Shown here: positions 1-7,721 of the stretch, piece after piece
How the letters are laid out: every line of letters starts with the position of its first letter
Position numbering within the stretch: position 1 is the first letter of the stretch
DNA from: Azotimanducus sp965220185
GTDB taxonomy: Bacteria; Pseudomonadota; Gammaproteobacteria; Pseudomonadales; Azotimanducaceae
Direction of reading: 5' to 3'
NCBI GenBank assembly: GCA_965220185.1
Contig: OZ244807.1
Coordinates: forward strand, 806,001-870,000
Length of the DNA stretch: 64,000 nucleotides
Notes under the pieces: model-generated
Seen by the model: only the letters and a program-made list of their open reading frames with translations
Database searches by the model: none
What the model was told of the DNA's origin: nothing
Translations under genes and position numbers: made by a program

Positions 1-883
1 CGCTGACTTCGGATTTCTCGAAAGAAGGGCCGTCAACCGAGGCGTTGTCCTCGCGCTTCTTTGAAACGAACCCCAAGATCGGCAGCATGAAGTCCGCGTC
101 AAGGCGATGAAGCTGCGAATGGGTTGCGGCTTGGTCGGCTTCGCTGAAGTCAAAGCGGTAGGCAAGCGTCAAGTGGTCGCTCAAGTCCACATCGACTGCC
201 GCGCGAAACGCGGTCCGGTCTATGTCGCCGAGCGCGTCCAGCGAAGATGCTGCGAGGGGCGCGGTATCGGCCACATCCACCCATCCGTCTCGCGTTTCGC
301 TGCGGGCTGCGAGATTGACGCGCACGTTGCCGATTTCGGGCAGGCTGAAAGACGCCGCGAGTGTCTGCGCGCCGTAGTTGCCGATGCCCGCCTTCGCATA
401 GCCACCAAGCTCACCGCTCGGCGCTTTGCTGACGATATTGATGCCGCCGGCGAGGGTGTTGCGACCATAGAGCGTGCCTTGCGGACCACGCAGCACTTCG
501 ATTCGCTCGACCTCAACCACATCGAACACCGAGCCTTGCGTCTTGCCGATATACACGCCATCGAGATAGAGGCCGACGGTTGTTTCCCAAGTGAGCGCGG
601 GATTGATGGTCACACCGCCTCGGATGGCGATTTGCGCCGCGGTGGAGTTGCCGGGCGTGTTGGTGATCTGTAGATTCGGCACGAGGCGGTCGATCTCGCC
701 GATATTGGTGATGTCGCGGTTCTCGACATCGGCTTCACTGATCGCAGTGATGCTAAACGGCACTTCCAAGATGTTCTGTTCGCGCTTTTGCGCGGTGACA
801 ACGATTTCCTCGATCGACTGTTGGGCAACGCCGGTTTGAAGTGCCGCCACCAAAGCGAGCGGCGCGAGCCAGATTTTGTTCAT
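1..883 (-). CDS. TonB-dependent outer-membrane receptor, N-terminal part (runs off window)
   Basis: Reading leftward from an ATG at 883, the frame stays open to the window edge (294 residues). It begins with a signal peptide (MNKIWLAPLALVAALQTGVAQ), then a TonB-box-like segment (SIEEIVVTAQKRE). A plug domain follows, with the family signature VERIEVLRGPQGTLYGRNTLAGGINIVSKAPS around residues 115-150 split by normal variation. Such receptors import bulky substrates across the outer membrane using TonB energy. It starts 21 bp downstream of the oxidoreductase gene on the same strand, so it probably closes a three-gene operon (SDR, reductase, receptor). Given the neighbourhood, a steroid or other hydrophobic ligand is a reasonable guess, but the ligand cannot be read from the sequence. 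The beta-barrel lies outside the window. Confidence 0.93.
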   Translation of the reverse strand, partial: MNKIWLAPLALVAALQTGVAQQSIEEIVVTAQKREQNILEVPFSITAISEADVENRDITNIGEIDRLVPNLQITNTPGNSTAAQIAIRGGVTINPALTWETTVGLYLDGVYIGKTQGSVFDVVEVERIEVLRGPQGTLYGRNTLAGGINIVSKAPSGELGGYAKAGIGNYGAQTLAASFSLPEIGNVRVNLAARSETRDGWVDVADTAPLAASSLDALGDIDRTAFRAAVDVDLSDHLTLAYRFDFSEADQAATHSQLHRLDADFMLPILGFVSKKREDNASVDGPSFEKSEVS

Positions 884-903
884 TTTCAATTCCTCCGGAA
901 AAA

Positions 904-2127
904 TTAAGTGGCGATTCGTACACGCGCCGGTAGTGCGTCGTTGAGCACGCACTTGACGCCGTCGCGGTCCATCTCCGCAACGCATAAATTGCAGACCGTA
1001 CAGCCCGACTCGGTTTTGTTGCCATCGCGGTAGTGATTCACGAGCGCCGGGTCGTGAATCAGCGCTCGACCAAGTTGCACGGCGTCGTAGGTATGTTCCA
1101 AGGCGCGATGCACCGATGCCAAGCTCTGCACGCCGCCGACGCAAACGAGCGGCAGTGTCACAGCCTTGCGAACTTGCCTTGCATGCTTCATGAAGTACAG
1201 TTCTTCAAACGGCATCGAACGCAGACTCGGTCTCGCCATGCGGTAGATGACGCGATCAATCCAGCGGCGCTGCGCCTTGATGAGTTCTTCAACGAAAGTC
1301 GGCCCGCGAAAGAGATACATGGCGTTCCTGCCTGAAAAGCCGCCACTCAAAACGAGCGCATCGGCGTCCGCGGCCTCAAGCTGCCGCGCAAACGGCACAC
1401 TGTCTTCAAGCTCGACGCCGCCGCGAAAGCCGTCGCGCAAATTGAGCTTGACGATGATCGGCACCGAGTCGCCGACCGCTTGGCGCACGGCGCGCAAGAC
1501 CTCGATCGGAAAGCGCGCGCGATTCTCTTGGCTGCCGCCATAGTCATCGGTGCGCTTGTTGAGTCGCGGGCAGAGGAATTGACTCAGGAGATAGCCGTGT
1601 CCCATATGCAGTTCAAGCGCATCGAAGCCAGCGCGCACGGCGCGCTCTGAAGCCTGTCCATATTGCTCGGCGAGTGTTTTCAGTTCATCCACACGAAACG
1701 CGCGGATCAGGGGCGAGCCGATAAACGCGCCCATGCCGTTGAATCCGGCGCTCGGGCCGCGCGCCCTGCGGCCCGTCCAGCCGCTCCACTTCGAGAGTCC
1801 GCCGCAGTGCGCGAGCTGGATCGCGGCTTTGGCATCATGACGATGAATTGTATCGGTGACAAACTTCAGATCATCGAGAATGTCGTCTTGCAGGCACATC
1901 TGGTCGTCAAAGGTGCGCCCGCTTGGTTCAACCGAGCCGTAGGACACGGTGCACAGTCCGACACCGCCTTTGGCGAAAGCTTCATGAAATGCTGCGAGCC
2001 CTTCGCGGTCTGGGCGCCCGCCAGGGCAATGGCCTTCAAAGGTGGCGGCTTTGATAAAGCGGTTCTTGAGTTCGAGTCCGCGCAACGTCCACGGCACGAA
2101 CGGGTCGATCACACGTTGCTCGCTCAT
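904..2127 (-). CDS. Old-yellow-enzyme family NADH:flavin oxidoreductase with Fe-S cysteine motif
   Basis: A 407-residue FMN-type TIM barrel. Visible family motifs are the N-terminal LKNRF (about 20-24), QLAHCGG (104-110), the LHMGHGYLLSQFL segment (173-185) and NKRTDDYGG. A C-terminal cluster C376-x2-C379-x2-C382-x10-C393 matches the 4Fe-4S site of the 2,4-dienoyl-CoA reductase / BaiCD branch. Those enzymes are usually about 640 residues with an extra FAD/NAD(P) domain; that half is absent here, so electrons must come from a separate partner. The gene sits 1 bp downstream of an SDR gene and upstream of the TonB receptor. It probably reduces an enone or dienoyl substrate in steroid or side-chain breakdown. 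The family call is firm; the substrate is inferred. Confidence 0.88.
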   Translation of the reverse strand: MSEQRVIDPFVPWTLRGLELKNRFIKAATFEGHCPGGRPDREGLAAFHEAFAKGGVGLCTVSYGSVEPSGRTFDDQMCLQDDILDDLKFVTDTIHRHDAKAAIQLAHCGGLSKWSGWTGRRARGPSAGFNGMGAFIGSPLIRAFRVDELKTLAEQYGQASERAVRAGFDALELHMGHGYLLSQFLCPRLNKRTDDYGGSQENRARFPIEVLRAVRQAVGDSVPIIVKLNLRDGFRGGVELEDSVPFARQLEAADADALVLSGGFSGRNAMYLFRGPTFVEELIKAQRRWIDRVIYRMARPSLRSMPFEELYFMKHARQVRKAVTLPLVCVGGVQSLASVHRALEHTYDAVQLGRALIHDPALVNHYRDGNKTESGCTVCNLCVAEMDRDGVKCVLNDALPARVRIAT

Positions 2128-2128
2128 G

Positions 2129-3022
2129 TCAGATCACTCGTGCAGGATGTGGAACGCGGGGCGCACCGAGCTGCTCGCGATAGGACGGCGGCTGCCTGCC
2201 GTCTTCGTCCTGAATGCCGTACTCAAGCGCGAGCTCCGCCGTAATCAGCGTTTGGCCAGACCTCTCAATGCGTTTCGGGTCGCGGTATAGCGCATGGATC
2301 ACGCGGCCATTGAATTGCGGCGTTTCGGCGAGCGCCATGAAGTCGTCGTATTGCTCGCCTCGGTGCCGGAGGACAATTTCGGTGCGTTCGGTGCGCTGCG
2401 GCCCGAGCCACAGCGAGGCGACGGCAACACCGGTATTTTCGAGGTCAACCGCCATGTCCGCCGCAAACTTGTCGTAGCCCGCCTTGTGCGCACCGTAGGC
2501 GGGGCCGTGCATGTAGCAGACGCCGCCGAAGGACGATGTGAAGACAATGAGCCCGGAACCTTGTCGAATCATGATGGGTGCCGCATAGTAGCTCGCGACG
2601 TAAGCCGAGCGTAGTCCGACATCAAGGATGCCCGCAAGTTCGAGCGGCTTTTCCCAGAATCCGCCCGGATCGACGAGGGTATCGTGGATAGATGCGGCGT
2701 TGTTGACCAGAATGTCGAGCCCGCCGGATTCCGACTTGATGCGCTCGAAGACGGCCTTGGTTGATTGATCATCGGCGTGGTCACACCAGATCCCGATGCC
2801 CTCGCCGCCCGCCGCATTGATCGCCCCAACTGTCTCATCAAGGGTGCCTCGCAACACTTCGCCTTTGAGGGTTGCCGTCGCTTCGCTTCGCGAGCGGCCA
2901 GTCACATAGACGCGCTTGCACAGGCCCGCGAGACCTACAGCAATGCCCTTGCCTGCGCCGCGCGTGGCTCCGGTCACCAATGCAATAGTCGATGCGTTTG
3001 TCGATGCGCTAGTCGATGACAT
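2129..3022 (-). CDS. Short-chain dehydrogenase/reductase (DHRS1-like)
   Basis: A 297-residue SDR with the nucleotide-binding TGATRGAGKG (17-26), NNA (107-109), a serine at 163/164 and the catalytic Y176-x3-K180. It is longer than a minimal 250-residue SDR. A C-terminal extension after the Rossmann core resembles the DHRS1-like branch, whose members reduce or oxidise steroid and other hydrophobic carbonyls. It is the first gene of an apparent operon with the flavin reductase (1-bp gap) and the TonB receptor. A 301-bp intergenic region lies upstream, facing a plus-strand coiled-coil gene. A hydroxysteroid-type role fits the context but is inference. Confidence 0.87.
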   Translation of the reverse strand: MSSTSASTNASTIALVTGATRGAGKGIAVGLAGLCKRVYVTGRSRSEATATLKGEVLRGTLDETVGAINAAGGEGIGIWCDHADDQSTKAVFERIKSESGGLDILVNNAASIHDTLVDPGGFWEKPLELAGILDVGLRSAYVASYYAAPIMIRQGSGLIVFTSSFGGVCYMHGPAYGAHKAGYDKFAADMAVDLENTGVAVASLWLGPQRTERTEIVLRHRGEQYDDFMALAETPQFNGRVIHALYRDPKRIERSGQTLITAELALEYGIQDEDGRQPPSYREQLGAPRVPHPARVI

Positions 3023-3323
3023 GCCCGTCCCACACCAAAATAGCGACCAAACTAATGAAAAACTGCGAAAAATGCAAATTCATAGAGGTATTCTTGTCGA
3101 AAAGCGCAGAAACCATGTCGCTGAATGCGAATTGTGACACTGACGAGAATCGTCGAAATGGTCGATGTCGCACATGAACAAACTGATATATCTCACATAG
3201 TGATAAAGCTAAATTTCGTATGCTCGTATGGTGTGAGCGTCCGCCCTGCGGGCTCACGCCACGAACAGCATCCAGATGTTCAATTGAACTTCTCTCACCA
3301 ACACAATAGAGGTATACTCAGCT
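3023..3323. promoter_or_regulatory. Divergent intergenic region, 301 bp
   Basis: This AT-richer stretch separates the minus-strand SDR from the plus-strand coiled-coil gene and must carry both promoters. I see no convincing coding frame on either strand. It contains a GCGAAAAATGCAAA segment near 3067-3081 that resembles the TTCGC/GCGAA boxes upstream of other catabolic genes here. I could not settle on a clear -35/-10 pair. Confidence 0.4.
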
Positions 3324-3821
3324 ATGCGCTTAGATCTTCAAGAGCAGCACGAAATGACCAACGAGTTTCTCGAAGGGGGCTTCAACGAAACCCAGTCAGG
3401 CACGCTGACGAGTGTTCTCGGCAAGCTCTTGGAACGTCAGGAGGCCATTTTCAACAAGTTTCGAGAGGATTTTCGTTCCGATATCGAGAACATGCGTCAA
3501 GAAGACAGGCAGGAGCGCGAGCGGCTCCGCAAGGAGGACAGGCAGGATTGGGAGCGGCTCCGCAAGGAGGACAGGGAGGATTGGGAACGGTTTCGCATGG
3601 ATATCAAGCAGGACTTGGAGCGAGTCCGAAACGAGGACAAGCAGGAGCGCATTCGGATGCGCGAAGAAGACGACGCAAGATTTGAACGCATCGAAGCTTC
3701 CGTGACAAATTTACGTGCATCCATTGAAAGTATGCAGCGATGGGTTGTCAGCACGCTCACTGCGCTTGTCGCTGCAGGCATTCTTGGAGGCTTCGGCGCC
3801 CTGTACGCACTCGTGCCTTAA
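3324..3821 (+). CDS. Small coiled-coil protein with C-terminal membrane anchor, unknown function
   Basis: A 165-residue highly charged protein. Residues 60-92 are three 11-residue repeats of the type EDRQ-x-x-ERLRK encoded by 33-bp tandem repeats, giving a hendecad-type coiled coil that continues to about residue 125. The C-terminus (about 143-163) is a hydrophobic membrane segment ending YALVP, so the coil would be tethered to the inner membrane facing the cytoplasm. I do not recognise a catalytic domain. An alternative start is the ATG at 3354 (MTNEFLEGG). It converges with the SDR at 3834 and has no obvious partner. Similar small coiled-coil/TM proteins occur as strain-specific genes; the role is unknown. 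Confidence 0.72.
   Translation: MRLDLQEQHEMTNEFLEGGFNETQSGTLTSVLGKLLERQEAIFNKFREDFRSDIENMRQEDRQERERLRKEDRQDWERLRKEDREDWERFRMDIKQDLERVRNEDKQERIRMREEDDARFERIEASVTNLRASIESMQRWVVSTLTALVAAGILGGFGALYALVP
3501..3599 (+). repeat. Three tandem 33-bp units inside coiled-coil gene
   Basis: Units at 3501-3533, 3534-3566 and 3567-3599 are in frame and encode 11 residues each. Units 1 and 2 are nearly identical and unit 3 has diverged at its end (RFRM). Such repeats can change copy number by slippage, shortening or lengthening the coil without a frameshift. Confidence 0.85.
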
Positions 3822-3833
3822 GAAACGCCTTTC

Positions 3834-4640
3834 TTACGGATTCTCCGGCGATCCGGGCAGGCCGGGGAAGTACACCCCCGCCGTCATGCCGCCGTCGATC
3901 TGCAGTTCGGCACCGTTGCAGTATGACGCAGCGTCAGACGCGAGATAGACAAAACCGCGCGCAATCTCGATTGGACGAGAATAGCGCTGCATCGGTGTAA
4001 AATCCATTTTCCTGTCAAGTTCCCCAAAGTCTTCGCCCAAAGGATTGGTCATGTGGGTGTCCACGCCGCCCGGGTGAATTGAATTGACCCGAACCCCGTG
4101 CAGTCCGAGCTCCATGGCAGCGCTTCGAGTCAAGCCGCGCACCGCAAATTTGCTGGCGCTGTAGACGCCGAGGAAGTTGGTGCCGCCAAATCCTGACGAG
4201 GAGGATGTGTTGATAATCACGCCGCGCCGATTGGCCTTCATATGCGCAGCGACGGTGCGCATGCCGAGAAACACACCTTGGACGTTGACGTTCATGACGC
4301 GCTGAAAGTCCGCAAGCTCGGTGCTTTCGACGCCGCCGAATGTGAGCACGCCAGCGTTGTTGACGAGTATGTCGATCTTTCCGTGCGCCTCGATGGTGGC
4401 CTTCACGAGCGATCGCCAGCCGGCTTCATCGGTCACATCGAGCACTGAGGTGCTGATCTGATCACCTTCTTCGATCTCCGCTAGGGTATCGGCAAGAATA
4501 TCGGCGCACACCACGTGCGACACATCGGCGGCAACAAACGCTTCGGCGATGGCGCGACCAATGCCACGCGCGGCACCGGTGACGATGGCTACCTTGCCGG
4601 AAAGCGAAAAGGGTGATGTATTCTCTTGCGTCGCTTGCAA
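3834..4640 (-). CDS. Short-chain dehydrogenase/reductase, hydroxysteroid-dehydrogenase type
   Basis: A 268-residue classical SDR with TGAARGIG (21-28), NNAG (94-97), a serine-rich SSSSG at 146-150 and catalytic Y160-x3-K164. The C-terminus reads LQIDGGMTAG, a usual classical-SDR ending. The sequence is close in style to 3-alpha/20-beta-hydroxysteroid dehydrogenases, which interconvert steroid hydroxyls and ketones with NAD(H). It is transcribed divergently from the acyl-CoA dehydrogenase pair across a 123-bp region containing two TTTCG/CGAAA boxes, which suggests shared control. Substrate assignment is inferred from context and family resemblance only. Confidence 0.87.
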   Translation of the reverse strand: MQATQENTSPFSLSGKVAIVTGAARGIGRAIAEAFVAADVSHVVCADILADTLAEIEEGDQISTSVLDVTDEAGWRSLVKATIEAHGKIDILVNNAGVLTFGGVESTELADFQRVMNVNVQGVFLGMRTVAAHMKANRRGVIINTSSSSGFGGTNFLGVYSASKFAVRGLTRSAAMELGLHGVRVNSIHPGGVDTHMTNPLGEDFGELDRKMDFTPMQRYSRPIEIARGFVYLASDAASYCNGAELQIDGGMTAGVYFPGLPGSPENP

Positions 4641-4669
4641 TTCCGCCTCTCAAGTTGGGGTTTAGACAA

Positions 4670-4727
4670 TTTCGATTGCGAAAGATACCATTATTGGCGA
4701 AATGTCTTATCGAATTTCGCGCAAATT
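4670..4727. promoter_or_regulatory. Two candidate operator boxes between divergent catabolic genes
   Basis: TTTCGATTGCGAAA (4670-4683) is a perfect TTTCG/CGAAA inverted repeat around ATTG. AATTTCGCGCAAATT (4713-4727) has AATTT/AAATT arms around CGCGC. Both lie between the SDR start (4640) and the ACAD start (4764). Related TTCGC-AAA strings occur upstream of the ligase (11311) and between the SDR and hsaA (30791-30856). No binding protein is proven. Confidence 0.35.
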
Positions 4728-4763
4728 GGCATCGTGCGATATATGTGACGGCGGAGGAAACGC

Positions 4764-5825
4764 TTGCAATTCAACTTGACAGAGGAACAAAGCTTGATTC
4801 AGCAGGCGGCTGATACTTTCGCTCGCGACCATGGTGCGAGCGGGCAGGTGCGCACTGCCATGGCAAGTCCCAAAGGCTTCGATGAACAGACCTGGGCTTC
4901 GCTCGGCGAACTTGGCCTGCCGGGAACCTTGCTGCCGACCAATGTGGGTGGCCAAGGTCTCGGCGCGGTGGAAATGGTCTTGATCTTTGAAGCCTTGGGC
5001 GCGAGACTTCTGCCGAGTCCGCTACTTGCGACGGGTGTGCTGGGCGCCTCTGTTCTCACGAGCTTGCAACACCGGGTGGTGCGCGATGTCGAGGCATTGA
5101 TCGCTTCGAGCAATCGTTGTATCGCAGTCGCGAGGGTTGAGAATACAAGCGCGCGTTTTGTACTTGATGCACATATTGCGGACTACCTGCTCATCGAACA
5201 AGATGGCAGGTGCCGTTTGATCGAAGCGCAAGGGCCGGGCGAGTTCGCAGGCGTTCAGGTGACGCGCCTCAAGATGATGGATCAAAGCCGCGCACTCTCG
5301 CATCTCGAAATTGATCAGGCGTGTGCGGCGAAGAGCGAATTGCTTGCCGAAGGCGCATCGGTGATGCGGGCGTTTGATCATGCCTTTGACATGGGGCGTC
5401 TTGCGATCGCCGCCGAAGCGGTCGGAGCCGCCGAAGCATGCTTGACGCGCACCGTCGAGTACGCGCAGCAGCGTGTGCAGTTCGGACGCGCCATCGGCAG
5501 CTTCCAAGCTGTTAAGCATCAGCTTGCGGATGTGATGGTGGGCGTTGAGGCGGCGCGCTCCGCGGTCTATTACGCGGCGGCATCGGCAAGCGACAATCCG
5601 ATGAGCCTGCCAGCGATGGCAGCGCTCGCCAAACTTGAAGCAAGCGAAGCCCTCACCCACGCTGCCGGGCGAATGATTCAATTGCACGGCGGCATCGGCT
5701 TTACCTGGGAGCATGATGCGCATCTGTATTTCAAGCGCGCGCGCGGCACTGAGACCCTCTTCGGCACCAATGCCGCGCTCGATGAGCGCATCGCACGCCA
5801 CATCGGACTTGATGACACCGCATGA
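4764..5825 (+). CDS. Acyl-CoA dehydrogenase, smaller subunit of a probable heteromeric pair
   Basis: A 353-residue acyl-CoA dehydrogenase fold. The N-terminal helical domain, the middle strand domain and the C-terminal helices are all present, with YAQQRVQFGRAIGSFQAVKHQ and QLHGGIGFTWEHD motifs near residues 230 and 310. The start is a TTG at 4764, chosen because GGCGGAGGAAA lies just upstream and MQFNLTEEQ matches the usual N-terminus. The stop overlaps the next gene by ATGA. Steroid-degrading bacteria encode two-gene ACADs (FadE pairs) acting as alpha2-beta2 tetramers on CoA-activated side-chain or ring remnants, and this gene pair fits that pattern. Which acyl-CoA it oxidises cannot be told from the sequence. 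Confidence 0.88.
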   Translation: MQFNLTEEQSLIQQAADTFARDHGASGQVRTAMASPKGFDEQTWASLGELGLPGTLLPTNVGGQGLGAVEMVLIFEALGARLLPSPLLATGVLGASVLTSLQHRVVRDVEALIASSNRCIAVARVENTSARFVLDAHIADYLLIEQDGRCRLIEAQGPGEFAGVQVTRLKMMDQSRALSHLEIDQACAAKSELLAEGASVMRAFDHAFDMGRLAIAAEAVGAAEACLTRTVEYAQQRVQFGRAIGSFQAVKHQLADVMVGVEAARSAVYYAAASASDNPMSLPAMAALAKLEASEALTHAAGRMIQLHGGIGFTWEHDAHLYFKRARGTETLFGTNAALDERIARHIGLDDTA

Positions 5826-6997
5826 AACTAACCTTCACAGCACATCAGGAAGCGTTTCGGCGCGAAGCAGCGAGTTGGCTTGCCGCACAGCTTTCAGGCC
5901 CCTTCGCCGATATCCGCGGCATCACTTCGCAAACCGAAAGTGCGAAACGCCGTCGAGAATGGGAGAAAGTGCTCGGCGCCGCGGGCTGGAGTGCCATCGG
6001 CTGGCCGCGCGAGTACGGTGGGCGCGATGCAAGCCTCGCAGAGCAGGTGATCTTCGCCGAAGAATATGCGCGCGCACGCGCCCCTGGGCGGCTTGGCCAT
6101 ATGGGTGTTGAACTCGCCGGCCCGACAATCTTGCAATTCGGCAGCCAAGCGCAGAAAGACCAATTCCTACCAAAGATCTCGTCCGGCGAAGAGATGTGGT
6201 GTCAAGGCTACTCGGAGCCGGGCGCGGGTTCGGACCTCTCCAATGTGCGCACGCGCGCTTTCCTTGAAGCGGGCCAGTGGATCATTGAAGGGCAGAAGAT
6301 CTGGACGTCGCTCGCCCAGTTTGCCGACTGGTGCTTTCTCATCTGCCGCACGCAGGAAGGTTCAAAAGGGCGCGAGGGCCTGTCCTATCTGCTGGTGCCA
6401 ATGCGCCAGCCCGGCATCGATATCAAGCCGATCAAGCAGATGACGGGCGAATCCGATTTCAATGAAGTGTTTTTCGAGGGGGCGCGCACGTGCGTCGAGA
6501 ATATCGTTGGCCAGCCCGGACAAGGCTGGCAAGTCGCCATGGGCACACTCGCCTTTGAACGCGGCGTCTCGACGCTTGCGCAGCAAATGCACTTTCGCAA
6601 TGAACTCGATGAGATCATCGCTGCCGCGAAATCAAACGGTTCAGCTAAAGATCCGTTGATACGCGCGCGCATCGCCAAGGCGTGGCGCGGGCTTGAGACC
6701 ATGCGTGCAAGTGCCCTTCGAATGCTCTCCGGCGCCGAAACGGGCACGCTCGCCGGACCGCAATTCACCTACAAGATCTATTGGGCGAGCTGGCACCGGG
6801 CGCTTGGCGAGCTGGCGATGGACGTGCTTGGACAAGCAGGCGAAATCGCTTCAGACGACGGCACATTCCAAGACCTGCCGGGCATGTATCTGTTCTCGCG
6901 CAGCGACACGATTTATGCGGGCACCAATCAAATCCAACGCAATCTCATTGCCGAGCGTGCGCTCGGCCTGCCAAAGGAACCGAGAGGACAGGCGTGA
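5822..6997 (+). CDS. Acyl-CoA dehydrogenase, larger subunit of a probable heteromeric pair
   Basis: A 391-residue acyl-CoA dehydrogenase that overlaps the preceding ACAD gene by 4 bp (ATGA), implying translational coupling and equal subunit amounts. Conserved segments include QGYSEPGAGSDL (around 133-144), the GQKIWTS substrate strand and the C-terminal TIYAGTNQIQRNLIAERALGLP signature. The longer middle domain is typical of the FadE26/28/34-like partners in steroid catabolism. It ends 9 bp before the convergent VapC-like gene. The function as a dehydrogenase subunit is well supported; the exact pathway step is inferred. Confidence 0.88.
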   Translation: MKLTFTAHQEAFRREAASWLAAQLSGPFADIRGITSQTESAKRRREWEKVLGAAGWSAIGWPREYGGRDASLAEQVIFAEEYARARAPGRLGHMGVELAGPTILQFGSQAQKDQFLPKISSGEEMWCQGYSEPGAGSDLSNVRTRAFLEAGQWIIEGQKIWTSLAQFADWCFLICRTQEGSKGREGLSYLLVPMRQPGIDIKPIKQMTGESDFNEVFFEGARTCVENIVGQPGQGWQVAMGTLAFERGVSTLAQQMHFRNELDEIIAAAKSNGSAKDPLIRARIAKAWRGLETMRASALRMLSGAETGTLAGPQFTYKIYWASWHRALGELAMDVLGQAGEIASDDGTFQDLPGMYLFSRSDTIYAGTNQIQRNLIAERALGLPKEPRGQA

Positions 6998-7005
6998 CGC
7001 GGCGT

Positions 7006-7422
7006 TCATCCGCTGAGCAAAGGATGAAACCCAGCCTGTGCGAAGTGATGGTCATGGCTCAGAGCTTCTCGGAGCCCAAGTTCTCGCATCACGACAAAAC
7101 TCAAACAGTCGGTGAAGGACCAAGTTTTGTCATTGTGCCGAAGACAGAACGCTCTCGTTTGCCGAAAGCGCTCAGCAGTCGTCCACTCAACGCGGATAGC
7201 TGTCGAAGCATCCAAGGCGTCAAAGAGAGTAGAGACGAGCCCTCCTCGCCTTCGCGCACGAAACAGTGTCACAGACTCGTCGAGAACATAGTCCGTTGTG
7301 ATGAATTTTCTCCGCTCACGCATTGCATCCTCGAGTACATTGGATGCCTGCTCGTGTCCTTTGCCGCCTCGCGCAAAAAGCGAGCAGAATCCACTCGTGT
7401 CGATGAAAATCTCATTGGCCAT
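7006..7422 (-). CDS. vapC: PIN-domain toxin, VapC-like ribonuclease
   Basis: A 138-residue PIN domain with the acidic residues of the active site visible: D8 (FIDTSG), E49 (DESV), D105 (FTDCLS) and D124 (SHDHHF). The family cleaves RNA with Mg2+, often tRNA. The start at 7422 (MANEIFIDTSG) is chosen because upstream extension gives non-PIN sequence. It overlaps the 3' end of the antitoxin gene by 11 bp, the usual antitoxin-first arrangement. The pair sits between the ACAD operon and the KshA operon on opposite strands and is not metabolically related to them. Confidence 0.86.
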   Translation of the reverse strand: MANEIFIDTSGFCSLFARGGKGHEQASNVLEDAMRERRKFITTDYVLDESVTLFRARRRGGLVSTLFDALDASTAIRVEWTTAERFRQTRAFCLRHNDKTWSFTDCLSFVVMRELGLREALSHDHHFAQAGFHPLLSG

Positions 7423-7651
7423 AGACGATTTCATCAATCTCCGAGTTGGTGAGGGATTCGCCCTCGGAGACCGCGAAATCAGCCAATCGGTACATGGGAT
7501 CGTCTTCCCGCGGAACATCGGGCCTGCACGGCGACATTCTCGCCACTGGCTCACCACGATAAGTTAGAATTAATGCTTCGCCTTGACGCAATCTCTGGAG
7601 CACATTCCCAGCGTCTTGACGGAATTGAACCATCGAAATTGAAGATTCCAT
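7412..7651 (-). CDS. Antitoxin of the Phd/YefM or VapB type
   Basis: A 79-residue protein beginning MESSISMVQFRQDAGNVLQRLRQGEALILTYRGEPVARM, split here only for description. This is the N-terminal DNA-binding fold of Phd/YefM-type antitoxins. The acidic C-terminal tail is the presumed toxin-neutralising segment. It is cotranscribed with, and overlaps, the downstream PIN toxin. Such antitoxins usually repress their own operon. Family is fairly clear by pattern; the exact subclass is uncertain. Confidence 0.8.
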   Translation of the reverse strand: MESSISMVQFRQDAGNVLQRLRQGEALILTYRGEPVARMSPCRPDVPREDDPMYRLADFAVSEGESLTNSEIDEIVYGQ

Positions 7652-7721
7652 CGGCTCACATGATGTTGAACTTGAAGATAGTGTTAACTTGGTGGCTATC
7701 GTATTTCAAGCGCAGTGGACG

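Noticed and set aside
7423..7557. Upstream extension of the PIN toxin gene to 7557
   Set aside because: The extra 45 residues overlap most of the antitoxin gene in another frame and carry no PIN sequence, so the ATG at 7422 was chosen.
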